Positions 43,530 through 52,485 of a stretch of 64,000 nt of DNA are shown here, one piece after another (position 1 is the stretch's first letter; each line of letters opens with the position of its first letter). The notes beneath the pieces were generated by a model. It had not been told where the DNA came from, did not search any database, and saw only the letters and a list, made by a program, of their open reading frames with translations. Source of the DNA: Pseudooceanicola onchidii (lineage in GTDB: Bacteria; Pseudomonadota; Alphaproteobacteria; Rhodobacterales; Rhodobacteraceae). Made by a program: the position numbers and the translations under genes. Location of the stretch: assembly GCF_004959925.1 (NCBI RefSeq), contig NZ_SPUW01000003.1, positions 372,001 through 436,000 of the forward strand. The letters are read 5' to 3'.

Positions 43530-43682
43530 ATGAGTGAGAAAAACACCCCCTCGAAAGCGAAGCCCAAGGGCGGCGATGACCGGGATGCGCGGCTGAAGGC
43601 GGCGCTGAAGGCGAACCTGGCGCGGCGCAAGGCGCAGGCCAAGGCGCGCGCCGCCGGGGACGAGGGAAAGAAGGACACATGA
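43530..43682 (+). CDS. Small basic 50-aa protein upstream of murA
   Basis: 50 residues (MSEKNTPSKAKPKGGDDRDA, then KAALKANLARRKAQAKARAAG). Lys/Arg/Ala-rich with a helix-forming middle. A GAGAGGGGG ribosome site precedes the ATG by about 4 bases. It ends 36 bases before murA on the same strand. No known domain. Codon use matches neighbouring genes, and its position makes co-expression with murA likely. The alternative is a chance open frame. Confidence 0.6.
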   Translation: MSEKNTPSKAKPKGGDDRDARLKAALKANLARRKAQAKARAAGDEGKKDT

Positions 43683-43718
43683 GACGCGATATGCGTCCAC
43701 GCGGCAAAGGGCAGTTCC

Positions 43719-44987
43719 ATGGATAAGATCATCGTCACGGGCAATGGCCCGCTTAACGGCGCCATTCCGATCGCGGGGGCCAAGAACGCGTGTCTGACGC
43801 TGATGCCCGCCACGCTTCTGTCGGAAGACCCGCTGACCCTGACCAATGCGCCGCGGCTGGCCGACATCAAGACGATGACCACGCTTCTGCAATCGCTTGG
43901 CGCCGAGGTGTCATCCCTGCAGGAGGGCAAGGTGCTGGCCATGTCGTCGCATGGGATCGACAGCCAGAAGGCCGATTATGATATCGTGCGGAAAATGCGT
44001 GCCTCGATCCTGGTGCTGGGGCCGCTTCTGGCGCGGTTCGGCCATGCGGAGGTGTCGCTGCCCGGCGGCTGTTCGATCGGGGCGCGTCCGGTCGATCTGC
44101 ATCTCATGGCGCTCGAGGCCATGGGGGCCGAGCTGGAGCTGAAGGACGGCTATGTGCACGCGAAGGTGTCGGGCGGGCTGAAGGGCGGTGTGGTCGATTT
44201 CCCGATCGTGTCGGTCGGCGCGACCGAGAACGCGCTGATGGCGGCGACGCTGGCCAAGGGCACGACGGTTCTGAAGAACGCCGCGCGCGAGCCCGAGATC
44301 GTCGATCTGGCGCAATGCCTGCGCAAGATGGGCGCGCAGATCGAAGGCGAGGGCACATCCCAGATCACCATCCAGGGTGTCGACCGTCTGGGCGGGGCGA
44401 CGCATCCCGTGGTGACCGACCGGATCGAGCTGGGCACCTACATGCTGGCCCCCGCGATCTGCGGCGGAGAGGTCGAATGCCTGGGCGGGCGGATGGATCT
44501 TGTGGCTTCGTTCGTCGAAAAGCTGGACCAGGCCGGGGTCGATGTGACCGAGACGGCGAACGGTCTGAAGGTGAAACGCCGGGGCGACCGGGTACAGGCC
44601 GTCGACGTGACGACCGAACCTTTCCCCGGCTTCCCGACCGACCTGCAGGCCCAGATGATGGCGATGCTGTGCACCGCCCAAGGGACATCGGTGCTGGAAG
44701 AGAAGATCTTTGAGAACCGCTTCATGCATGCGCCGGAGCTGATCCGCATGGGGGCCAAGATCGACGTGCATGGCGGCACGGCCACCGTGACGGGCGTTGA
44801 CCGGATGAAAGGCGCGCCGGTGATGGCGACGGATCTGCGGGCCTCGGTCAGCCTGATCCTTGCGGGTCTTGCGGCCGAAGGCGAGACGGTGGTGAACCGG
44901 GTCTATCACCTGGATCGCGGCTATGAGCGGGTCGAAGACAAGCTGATGGCCTGCGGGGCCAAGATCGAACGGGTGCGGGAAGAATGA
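43719..44987 (+). CDS. murA: UDP-N-acetylglucosamine 1-carboxyvinyltransferase
   Basis: A 422-residue enzyme that transfers enolpyruvate from PEP to UDP-GlcNAc, the first committed step of peptidoglycan synthesis. The catalytic cysteine is Cys118 in [17 protein letters not shown], so fosfomycin sensitivity is expected. The repeated inside-out alpha/beta barrel pattern and the length match the family. Ends with ATGA overlap with the DUF2948 gene. Genes that follow MurA in many alphaproteobacteria are DUF2948, as here. Confidence 0.97.
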   Translation: MDKIIVTGNGPLNGAIPIAGAKNACLTLMPATLLSEDPLTLTNAPRLADIKTMTTLLQSLGAEVSSLQEGKVLAMSSHGIDSQKADYDIVRKMRASILVLGPLLARFGHAEVSLPGGCSIGARPVDLHLMALEAMGAELELKDGYVHAKVSGGLKGGVVDFPIVSVGATENALMAATLAKGTTVLKNAAREPEIVDLAQCLRKMGAQIEGEGTSQITIQGVDRLGGATHPVVTDRIELGTYMLAPAICGGEVECLGGRMDLVASFVEKLDQAGVDVTETANGLKVKRRGDRVQAVDVTTEPFPGFPTDLQAQMMAMLCTAQGTSVLEEKIFENRFMHAPELIRMGAKIDVHGGTATVTGVDRMKGAPVMATDLRASVSLILAGLAAEGETVVNRVYHLDRGYERVEDKLMACGAKIERVREE

Positions 44988-45451
44988 GCGACGCAAAGTT
45001 CGAAGACGGGCGCGAGGCGCCGCTGAACCTTGGCGCCGAGGATGCCGAGGACCTGGCGGTGCTGTCTGCGCTGGCGCAGGACGCGGTGTTCGGCACGCCG
45101 GACATGAAGTGGGAAAAGGGCGCACGGCGGTTTTCCATCCTGCTCAACCGGTTTCGGTGGGAAGACGGCGGCGCCGACCGGCATGGGCCGGAACGGGTGC
45201 GGTCGGTGCTGACGCTTGAAACGGTTCAGAGCGTGGCCAGCCAGGGTGTCGACCGAAGCGATCCGGACCTGGTGCTGTCGCTGCTGTCGCTGACCTTCGA
45301 GCCGGACGAGGAAGCGCCGGGCGGGGCGGTTTTGCTGACGCTGGCCGGGGACGGGGCGATCCGCATCCGGGTCGAGGCGCCGCAGGCACGCTTGCGCGAC
45401 GTGACCCGGCCCTATGGCGCGGTGTCGGGGCACAGGCCGACCCACGACTGA
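44984..45451 (+). CDS. DUF2948 family protein
   Basis: 155 residues. The family pattern is visible: [21 protein letters not shown], the conserved [21 protein letters not shown], and the tail [24 protein letters not shown]. The function is unknown. Starts inside the murA stop codon (ATGA), so the two are translated together. It is followed by a strong terminator. Confidence 0.9.
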   Translation: MSDAKFEDGREAPLNLGAEDAEDLAVLSALAQDAVFGTPDMKWEKGARRFSILLNRFRWEDGGADRHGPERVRSVLTLETVQSVASQGVDRSDPDLVLSLLSLTFEPDEEAPGGAVLLTLAGDGAIRIRVEAPQARLRDVTRPYGAVSGHRPTHD

Positions 45452-45473
45452 CATCCCCGGGATTTTTGCATGG

Positions 45474-45508
45474 CGCGCGAAGGGAAACCTTCGCGCGTTT
45501 TCGTTTTT
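45474..45508 (+). terminator. Intrinsic terminator of the murA-DUF2948 operon
   Basis: Perfect 10-bp stem CGCGCGAAGG / CCTTCGCGCG, GAAA tetraloop, then TTTTCGTTTTT. Confidence 0.95.
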
Positions 45509-45879
45509 CGGGTGTGGTGATCTGGTGATTCCAATATTGGGTATGGCGCGGGCCTGCTGCGGCTGCATTGGTGGCATTCTGCATTGCGGCAGGGGTGAGG
45601 TGCCTTCCGCTGTGCGGAAGGTCCGGCTGGTAGATAGAATTCCACGGGCGAGGGTTTCTTTTTAAGTTATTGAAATAATATAAAAAAACTACATACCGAC
45701 GATGATCCGCATTGCGCAAATTCATTCCGCTGTGTTTTTCGGTGATACCTGACGATGTCATCGAAATCCTGCCGAAATGGAGATTATTCGAAGATTGGGT
45801 ATTCACAGGTCCGGTTTTCCTGCCCAATATTCCTTAACCGTCGGGAGAACGGTTGGAGGATCATCAGGGAGGACTGACC
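45509..45879. other. Long structured, partly AT-rich leader of the peptide-type importer
   Basis: No gene is seen in this 371-base stretch. It contains a perfect palindrome CCAATATTGG (45530-45539), a hairpin CCTTCCGC-TGT-GCGGAAGG (45603-45621), an AT-rich segment near 45660-45700 suited to a promoter, a two-part stem ATTGGG/CCCAAT with inner CAGG/CCTG (45794-45828), and AACCGT/ACGGTT (45836-45854) just before the ribosome site AGGGAGGA. A regulated promoter and leader RNA are likely. I recognise no riboswitch class. Confidence 0.55.
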
Positions 45880-47436
45880 ATGCGGACCATTCGTCTGCCA
45901 TTCAAACTTGCCGCGACGACGGCGATGGCCATGCTGGCCGGAACGGCGGTCTTTGCCGACACGCACGCCATGGCCAAGAAGGGCGGAGAGCTGACCGTCG
46001 CCATCGAAACCGACGTGCGCGGGTTCGACACTGTGGCGGGCGGCGTGCTTGGCCAGACCGGAGAGATCGTGATGCGCACGATCCAGGAACCGCTGCTGGA
46101 CTATGACGGAGAGACCAACGAGGTGAAGCCGCTGCTGGCCACCGAATGGTCGGCCAGCGAGGATCAGAAAGTCTGGACCTTCAAGCTGCGCGAGGGCGTC
46201 AAGTTTCACGACGGCAGCGATTTCGACGCGGGCGACGTGGCGGCGCATTACAACCGGATCCTCGATCCGGCCATGAAGTCGCGGTCGCGGACCTTCATCG
46301 CCTCGATCGAAAAGGTGGTGGCGGTGGATCCGCTGACGGTCGAATTCCACCTGGCGCATCCGTGGCAGGCGCTGTTGCCTTATCTTGCGACGACGTCGAT
46401 GTCGGGTCCGATCCCGCCGAAAGAGGCGGTAGAGGCCGATACGCAGAACCGCAGCCCCGTGGGCACCGGCCCGTTCCGCTTTGTCGACTGGGCCTCGGGC
46501 GACCGGATCACCGTCGAACGCAACCCCGACTACTGGGCGGCGGATGAAATCAACCTCGACAAGATCACCTTCCGCATCCTGCCGGACACGCAGACCCGCT
46601 TTGCGTCGCTGCGGTCGGGTGAGGTGGACGTGATGTGGACCGATCGCGGCCCGTCGATCATTGAGGCGAAGACCGACAGCAAGCTGGTCGCGCTGGAATC
46701 CGAAGGGGCGGGGGCGGCGGTCAACCTGCTGAACGGCAAGAAGGAACCACTGTCGAACGCCAACCTGCGCAAGGCGCTGGCCCATGCCTGGAACCAGGAC
46801 GCGCTGGTCAAGATCTCGTGGCAGAACACGCGGCCGGCGGTGACCCATCCGCTTGGTCCGGTGAAGGACTGCGGCGATGCGAACTATCGCGGGTTCGACG
46901 TGGCCAAGGCCAAGGAATACGTGCAGGCCTACCTTGACGAGACCGGCAAGACCGAGGTGCCGACCATCGTCATGATCCACACCACGACCCCGCGCGGGCG
47001 TGAGCTGGGCGAGATCTATCAGCAGACCGCGAAGGCCGCCGGCATTCCGCTGGAACTGCAGCCGGTCGATCAGTCGACGCTGGTGAAGCGCGTCTTCACC
47101 AACGATTTCGACATCTCGGGCTGGCGGATTGCCGATGGTGCCGACATGGGACCGCAGCTCTTTGCCTATGCGATGCCCGGGTCGTCCTACAACCTGACGG
47201 GCTTCGACAATCCCGAGCTGACCGAGATCTCGCAGAAGATGCGGGTGGCGCTGACGATGGAGGAACGGCTGGACCTGCAGTGCCAGATGGTGTCGCTGAT
47301 GAACGATGACGGCGGCATCCTGTATCGCGGCGGCGGGCGGTATCACGCCTTCACCACGCCACGCGTCAAGGGCGTTCCGGCCCCCTATCGCGGGGTGGTG
47401 GACGTGACCCGCGCCTGGATCGACGAGCAGTCCTGA
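45880..47436 (+). CDS. Peptide-type ABC transporter substrate-binding protein (SBP_bac_5)
   Basis: 518 residues from MRTIRLP. Signal peptide to about VFADTHA. The family 5 fold begins GGELTVAIETDVRGFDTVAG. YDGETNEVKPLLATEWSASEDQKVWTFKLREGVKFHDGSDFDAGDV is the signature block. Proteins of this family bind di-/oligopeptides, opines, nickel or sugars. First gene of the five-gene importer. The ligand is unknown. Confidence 0.91.
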   Translation: MRTIRLPFKLAATTAMAMLAGTAVFADTHAMAKKGGELTVAIETDVRGFDTVAGGVLGQTGEIVMRTIQEPLLDYDGETNEVKPLLATEWSASEDQKVWTFKLREGVKFHDGSDFDAGDVAAHYNRILDPAMKSRSRTFIASIEKVVAVDPLTVEFHLAHPWQALLPYLATTSMSGPIPPKEAVEADTQNRSPVGTGPFRFVDWASGDRITVERNPDYWAADEINLDKITFRILPDTQTRFASLRSGEVDVMWTDRGPSIIEAKTDSKLVALESEGAGAAVNLLNGKKEPLSNANLRKALAHAWNQDALVKISWQNTRPAVTHPLGPVKDCGDANYRGFDVAKAKEYVQAYLDETGKTEVPTIVMIHTTTPRGRELGEIYQQTAKAAGIPLELQPVDQSTLVKRVFTNDFDISGWRIADGADMGPQLFAYAMPGSSYNLTGFDNPELTEISQKMRVALTMEERLDLQCQMVSLMNDDGGILYRGGGRYHAFTTPRVKGVPAPYRGVVDVTRAWIDEQS

Positions 47437-47520
47437 TCGGGCAGGGATCCCGCCGGTCGGGGCACCGGCGGGACCATAACCCAGGCAGCGGGCCGCAGAG
47501 CCCGCATCGAGGGAAGCGTC

Positions 47521-48474
47521 ATGCGATATCTACTTTACAGGCTGCGGCGTCTGGCCATCGTGCTGGGCGTCGTGACCTTCATCACCTTCCTGCTGGTGAA
47601 CGTGCTGCCAGGCGATGTCGCCTATGAAATGGCGGGCATGGATTCGTCGGAGGAAGAGGTGCAGGCGATCCGCGAGGACCTTGGCCTCGATCGGCCGGTG
47701 CTGCTGCGCTATGCCGAATGGGTTGGCGGCGTCTTCGTCGGGGATTGGGGCACATCCTACATCAACCAGGAAAACGTCTGGGAGGCGATCACCGACCGCT
47801 TCCCGGTGTCGTTCGAACTGATGCTGTTGGCGCAGATCATCGCGCTGAGCCTGGCGATCCCGGCCGGCGTGGCCTCGGCCTTCCGGCCCAATGGCCGGGC
47901 GGACCGGATCATCGGGTCGCTGGCCTTTGCGTCGGTTTCGATGCCGTCGTTCATGACCGCGATCCTGCTGATCTTCATCTTTGCCCTGGGTTTCGGCTGG
48001 CTGCCCGCCACGGGGTACGAGCCGATCTCGGAAGGGCTCTGGGCCAACCTGCGGCCTATGATCCTGCCGGCGTTGAGCCTCGCGCTGGTCGAATGGACCG
48101 TGCTGATGCGGACGCTCAGGGCCGAGATGATCGCCGTGCTTCAGGAAAACTACATCGCGCTGGCCCGTGCCAAGGGGATGTCGAATATGCGCATCCTGCT
48201 GGTCCATGCGCTGCGGCCCTCGTCGTTTTCGATGATCACCCTGCTGGGGTTGCAGGTCGCGCGGCTTCTGGGCGGCACGATCATCATCGAACAGATCTTC
48301 GGAATTCCCGGGGTCGGACGCCTGCTGATCCACGCGGTCTACACCCGCGATTTCATCGTCATCCAGGGCTGCGTCACCTTCTTTGCGCTGGCCTTCGTGA
48401 CCGCCAATTTCCTGGTCGACATCGCCTATGCCTGGCTTGACCCGCGCGTGCGGACCGGAGGCGCCCATGGCTGA
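47521..48474 (+). CDS. ABC transporter permease 1 (DppB/OppB type)
   Basis: 317 residues with six membrane helices and the large first periplasmic loop of the OppB group. The coupling motif EMIAVLQENYIALARAKGMSNMRILLVHALRPS and the GGTIIIEQIFGIPGVGRLL stretch are typical. It follows the binding-protein gene by 84 bases and overlaps permease 2 by 8 bases. Confidence 0.92.
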   Translation: MRYLLYRLRRLAIVLGVVTFITFLLVNVLPGDVAYEMAGMDSSEEEVQAIREDLGLDRPVLLRYAEWVGGVFVGDWGTSYINQENVWEAITDRFPVSFELMLLAQIIALSLAIPAGVASAFRPNGRADRIIGSLAFASVSMPSFMTAILLIFIFALGFGWLPATGYEPISEGLWANLRPMILPALSLALVEWTVLMRTLRAEMIAVLQENYIALARAKGMSNMRILLVHALRPSSFSMITLLGLQVARLLGGTIIIEQIFGIPGVGRLLIHAVYTRDFIVIQGCVTFFALAFVTANFLVDIAYAWLDPRVRTGGAHG

Positions 48475-49375
48475 CGTGACCTCCTCCACACAACGCGATG
48501 CGACCCAGAGACCCGAGATCGACCGCAACGCCATCGCCATCGCCCTGCACCGCAGGTCGCGCCGGTTCGGGCTGTTCTTCTGGATCCCGATGGTCTGGCT
48601 GATCGTGGTCGCCGTGGCCTGCATCTTTGCGCCGTTCTGGGGCCTGCCGCCGGCGGACGAGATCGACTGGGTCTACATCCAGTCGCCGCCCGTCGAAGGC
48701 CACCCCCTGGGCACCGACAACCTGGGCCGCGACCTGCTGTCCCGGATCGTCTGGGGCGGGCGTGTGTCGCTGACCGTGGGCTTTGCCGCCCCCTTCATCG
48801 GCGTCGGGCTGGGCCTGATCCTGGGCCTGATCGCGGGCTATTACCGGGGCTGGGCGGACGAGGTCATCGGCATCCTGATCGACGCCTGGCTGGCCATTCC
48901 GGGCCTCGTGATCCTGCTTCTCTTCTCGGTCGTCTTCGGCGGATCGCTCTTCATGGTCTGCGTCTCGCTCGGGCTGTTGTTCATCCCGACGGCGGCGCGC
49001 ATCACCCGGGCGGCGACGCTGAACTATGCCACCCGCGAGTTCGTGCTGGCGGCCAAGGCCATGGGGGCGTCGGATATCCGGATCCTGCGCAAGGAGGTCT
49101 TCCCGAACATCATCTGGCCGCTTATCGCCTTCGTTCTGATCGACATCCCGATCGCCATCGTGGTCGAAGGCTCGCTGTCCTTCCTCGGCCTGTCGGTCAA
49201 GGCGCCGACGCCCAGCTGGGGCGGCATCATCGCCGAGGGGCGCGAGGTTCTGTCGACCTCGCCCCACATCGCCATGGTCCCGACGGTGGTGATGTTCCTG
49301 ACGGTGCTCAGCTTCAACCTGGTGGGGGATGCGATCCGCCGCCGCCTCGCGGATGTCCGCGAAGGCGCGATCTGA
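48467..49375 (+). CDS. ABC transporter permease 2 (DppC/OppC type)
   Basis: 302 residues from MADVTSST. A cytoplasmic N-terminus, then helices and the family hallmark HPLGTDNLGRDLLSRIVWGGRVSL, with the EAA loop FVLAAKAMGASDIRILRKEVFPN. It pairs with permease 1 to form the channel. The start codon lies inside the upstream gene, an 8-base overlap. It is 11 bases before the first ATPase gene. Confidence 0.92.
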   Translation: MADVTSSTQRDATQRPEIDRNAIAIALHRRSRRFGLFFWIPMVWLIVVAVACIFAPFWGLPPADEIDWVYIQSPPVEGHPLGTDNLGRDLLSRIVWGGRVSLTVGFAAPFIGVGLGLILGLIAGYYRGWADEVIGILIDAWLAIPGLVILLLFSVVFGGSLFMVCVSLGLLFIPTAARITRAATLNYATREFVLAAKAMGASDIRILRKEVFPNIIWPLIAFVLIDIPIAIVVEGSLSFLGLSVKAPTPSWGGIIAEGREVLSTSPHIAMVPTVVMFLTVLSFNLVGDAIRRRLADVREGAI

Positions 49376-49386
49376 AAGGGGGGGCC

Positions 49387-50373
49387 ATGGGCGATATCAT
49401 CCTGGACGTGCGCAACCAGAAGACGGCCTTTGTCACCGCGCGCGGCATGGCGCAGGCGGTGGACGGGGTGTCCTTCACGCTGGAACGGGGCAGGACCCTG
49501 GGCGTGGTGGGCGAATCCGGGTCGGGCAAATCGGTGCTCTCGCGCTCGATCATGCGGCTCCTGCCGTCGAACGCCCTGGTGCCTGCCGACAGCAGGGTGA
49601 TCCTGAACGGGCGTGACCTGACCCGGATGACCGAGACCGAGCTGCGCCGGTTGCGCGGGCCCGAGGTGGCGATCATCTTCCAGGACCCCATGACCTCGCT
49701 CAACCCGGTGCTGACGATCGGCCGCCAGATCACCGAGGTCCTGACCTTCCACATGGGGCTGAAGCGGCGCGCCGCGCGGGACAGGGCGATCGAGCTGCTG
49801 CGCGCCGTCGGCCTGCCGCAGCCGGACGTACGGGTGGATCAGTATCCCCATCAGCTCTCGGGCGGGATGCGGCAGCGGGTGGCGATTGCGATTGCCATCG
49901 CCTGCGAACCCGACCTGCTGATCGCGGATGAACCGACGACCGCGCTTGACGTGACGGTGCAGGCCGAAATCCTCGACCTGCTGCAACGCATGGTCCGCGA
50001 CCGCAACATGGCGATGATCCTGATCACCCACGACATGGGCGTGGTCGCGGGGCGGTGCGATGACGTGGCGGTGATGTACGCGGGCCGGATCGTCGAAAAG
50101 GCGCCGGTCCGGGATCTGTTTCACCACACGCGGATGCCCTACACGGCGGCGCTTCTGGCCTCGATCCCCAAGATCACCGATCCGCCGCACCGCAAGCTGG
50201 ACGCGATCGAAGGGCGCCCGCCCGACATCATCAACCCGCCGCCCGGCTGCCCCTTCGCGCCGCGCTGCCTGCGGGCGGACGCGGGCTGTGACGCCGAGAA
50301 ACCGGTGCTTGCGGGCACGTCGCGCCACCAATGGGCCTGCCTGAACCCCCTGGGCGAGGAGGCCCCGGCATGA
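49387..50373 (+). CDS. ABC transporter ATP-binding protein 1 (DppD/OppD type)
   Basis: 328 residues. Walker A GESGSGKS at 42-49, Q-loop [10 protein letters not shown], signature LSGGMRQR, Walker [13 protein letters not shown], and H-loop THDMGV. The C-terminal oligopeptide-transporter extension ends with [10 protein letters not shown], with cysteines that in some members carry an iron-sulfur cluster. It overlaps the next ATPase gene by ATGA. Confidence 0.93.
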   Translation: MGDIILDVRNQKTAFVTARGMAQAVDGVSFTLERGRTLGVVGESGSGKSVLSRSIMRLLPSNALVPADSRVILNGRDLTRMTETELRRLRGPEVAIIFQDPMTSLNPVLTIGRQITEVLTFHMGLKRRAARDRAIELLRAVGLPQPDVRVDQYPHQLSGGMRQRVAIAIAIACEPDLLIADEPTTALDVTVQAEILDLLQRMVRDRNMAMILITHDMGVVAGRCDDVAVMYAGRIVEKAPVRDLFHHTRMPYTAALLASIPKITDPPHRKLDAIEGRPPDIINPPPGCPFAPRCLRADAGCDAEKPVLAGTSRHQWACLNPLGEEAPA

Positions 50374-51350
50374 CTGCGCATACCGCCGACGGCTTCCTCA
50401 GCCTTGAAAATCTGACCGTGGAATACCCGCTGCAGAGCGGGCGCAAGGTCCATGCGGTCACCGATTTCACCGCCCGTGTCCGACGTGGCGAAACCCTTGG
50501 TCTCGTGGGGGAATCCGGTTGTGGCAAGTCCTCGGCCGCGCGGGCCGTGATGCAGCTGCCGCGCCCGACCGGCGGCAAGGTCACGCTTGACGGACAGGAC
50601 CTCACGGGCCTGCGGGGCAAGGCCCTGCAACAGGCGCGGCGGCGGTTCCAGATGATCTTCCAGGATCCGATCGCCTCGCTCAACCCGCGCATGACGATCC
50701 GCGATATCGTCGCCGCCCCGCTGGAAATCGCCGGGATCGGCACGAAGGCCGACCGTCATGTCCGGGTGGCCGAGATGCTGGAAATGGTCGGGATCAACGC
50801 TGATCAGGCGATGGAGCGCCGCCCGCATGAATTCTCGGGCGGGCAGTGTCAGCGCATCTCGATTGCGCGCGCGCTGATCCTGCAGCCCGACCTGCTGGTC
50901 TGTGACGAGGCCGTGTCGGCACTGGATGTCTCGGTCCAGGCGCAGGTGCTGAACCTTCTGGAACGGCTCAAGACCGAGCTTGGGCTGACCATGCTGTTCA
51001 TCAGCCATGACCTGGCGGTGGTCAAACACGTCAGCGACCGCGTGGCGGTGATGTACCTCGGGCGGCTGTGCGAAGTGGCGGATGCGGAAACCATCTACCG
51101 CAATCCGGTGCATCCCTACACGCGCACCTTGCTGTCGGCGGTGCCGGAACCCGACCCGGACGCACCGCCGCGCCAGGTGGCGGTGATCCCCGGAGAGCTG
51201 CCGTCGCCGGTCAACCCGCCCTCGGGCTGTCCGTTCCGCACCCGCTGCCCCCGCGCCAGCGAGATCTGTGCGCAGCAGATGCCGGATCTGGCCCCGATCG
51301 CGCCCGGCCAGATGGTAGCCTGCCACCATCCGCATATCGACACGCCCTGA
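50370..51350 (+). CDS. ABC transporter ATP-binding protein 2 (DppF/OppF type)
   Basis: 326 residues from MTAHTAD. Walker A GESGCGKSS, Q-loop FQDPIASLNP, signature FSGGQCQR (the usual Arg after Gln is Cys, which keeps SGGQ), Walker B LLVCDEAVSALD, H-loop SHDLAV, and the C-terminal PPSGCPFRTRCPRASEIC extension. Starts in the stop codon of the first ATPase. It completes a heteromeric importer. The Cys in the signature is unusual, but the essential SGGQ is intact. Confidence 0.92.
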   Translation: MTAHTADGFLSLENLTVEYPLQSGRKVHAVTDFTARVRRGETLGLVGESGCGKSSAARAVMQLPRPTGGKVTLDGQDLTGLRGKALQQARRRFQMIFQDPIASLNPRMTIRDIVAAPLEIAGIGTKADRHVRVAEMLEMVGINADQAMERRPHEFSGGQCQRISIARALILQPDLLVCDEAVSALDVSVQAQVLNLLERLKTELGLTMLFISHDLAVVKHVSDRVAVMYLGRLCEVADAETIYRNPVHPYTRTLLSAVPEPDPDAPPRQVAVIPGELPSPVNPPSGCPFRTRCPRASEICAQQMPDLAPIAPGQMVACHHPHIDTP

Positions 51351-51352
51351 CC

Positions 51353-51386
51353 CTTCACCTTCCCGTAAATACTCCCGCCGGAGGCC
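51353..51386 (-). repeat. Dispersed GGAGTATTT repeat, copy 8 (inverted)
   Basis: On the minus strand it reads GGCCTCCGGCGGGAGTATTT then a slightly changed tail (ACGGGAAGGTGAAG). It begins 2 bases after the importer stop codon. Confidence 0.82.
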
Positions 51387-51483
51387 ATCGCGGGCCGCGC
51401 CCGCGATCCCCCGCGCGGCAGTTCGCCCTTGCATTCCCGCCGCAGACGCGGAACCAATCCGGGCGAGACAGCAAGAGACCGAC

Positions 51484-52371
51484 ATGACCGATACCAAAGA
51501 CATCCAGCACCCGACGCCAGACCAGTTGATCCAGATCCTCTCGGTCGAGAAGATCGAGGAAACCTTTTTCCGCGGCATCGCGACCCCGCAGGGCGAGGGG
51601 CGGATGTTCGGCGGGCAGGTGCTGGGGCAGGCGCTGATGTCGGCGGCCCAGACGGTCGAGGGCGAGAAGGTCAATCATTCGCTGCACGGCTATTTCATGC
51701 GTCCGGGCGATGCGACGAAGCCGGTGCTCTACCGGGTCGAACGGGACATGGACGGCCGGTCTTTCGCGACGCGGCGCGTGATCGCGATCCAGAACGGCCA
51801 GCCCATCCTGAACCTCGCGGCCTCGTTCCAGGTCCGGGAAGAGGGGTTCATCCATTCCGAAGGCATGCCCGAGGGCATTCCCATGCCCGAGGACTGCCCG
51901 ACCGAGCGGGAGCTGGTGGATCAGCACACCGGGGATCCGCTGCCCGAAAGCTTCCTGCGGTTCATGCGCTGGAACCGCCCGGTCGAGATCCGGCCCTGCC
52001 AGCCTTTCCCGCCCTTCGTGAATGACGCCGTGACGGGCGAAACCTTCCGCTGGATCAAGACCAAGGCGGCGCTGCCCGATGACATGGACCTGCATCGCGG
52101 GGCGCTGGTCTATGCGTCCGACATGGGGCTGATCGGCGCGGCGCTGGCGACGCATGGGATCAACTTCCACACCACCGGCGTGCGGGTGGCCTCGCTGGAC
52201 CATTCGATGTGGATCCACGCGGATTTCCGGGCGGACGACTGGCTGCTGTTCGGGATGGAGTCGCCCTGGTCGGGGGGCGGACGCGGGTTGACGCGCGGGC
52301 GGTTCTTCACGCGCGACGGGCGTCTGGTGGCGACCGTGGCGCAGGAAGGGATGACCCGGCGCAAGCTGTAA
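51484..52371 (+). CDS. tesB: Acyl-CoA thioesterase II
   Basis: A 295-residue double-hotdog thioesterase. It has RMFGGQVLGQALMSAAQTV (first hotdog helix), HSLHGYFMRPGDATKPVLYRVE, and the second-domain ALVYASDMGLIGAAL, DHSMWIHADFRADDWLLFGMESP with catalytic Asp, Thr and Gln positions expected for TesB. It hydrolyses medium and long acyl-CoA. Length is normal. The start follows AGCAAGAGACC. Single gene; links the window to fatty-acid metabolism. Confidence 0.93.
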   Translation: MTDTKDIQHPTPDQLIQILSVEKIEETFFRGIATPQGEGRMFGGQVLGQALMSAAQTVEGEKVNHSLHGYFMRPGDATKPVLYRVERDMDGRSFATRRVIAIQNGQPILNLAASFQVREEGFIHSEGMPEGIPMPEDCPTERELVDQHTGDPLPESFLRFMRWNRPVEIRPCQPFPPFVNDAVTGETFRWIKTKAALPDDMDLHRGALVYASDMGLIGAALATHGINFHTTGVRVASLDHSMWIHADFRADDWLLFGMESPWSGGGRGLTRGRFFTRDGRLVATVAQEGMTRRKL

Positions 52372-52380
52372 GGGGCGCGC

Positions 52381-52435
52381 GGTGCGTGCAAGCACGCACC
52401 CTACGGGGGCCGGTGATCATGCGTGCCGACACGCA
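52381..52435. repeat. GGTGCGTGC palindromic element with a partial second copy
   Basis: GGTGCGTGC-AA-GCACGCACC (52381-52400) is a 9-bp perfect dyad with a 2-base spacer. TGCGTG-CCGA-CACGCA (52420-52435) is a shorter version 20 bases on. It lies between the convergent TesB and hydrolase genes, with no T-run. It resembles a REP-type intergenic element. Confidence 0.65.
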
Positions 52436-52485
52436 CCCTTGGGGCGCCGCCCGGTGATGCCGGGCGGGACCGGGGACGGCCTTCG

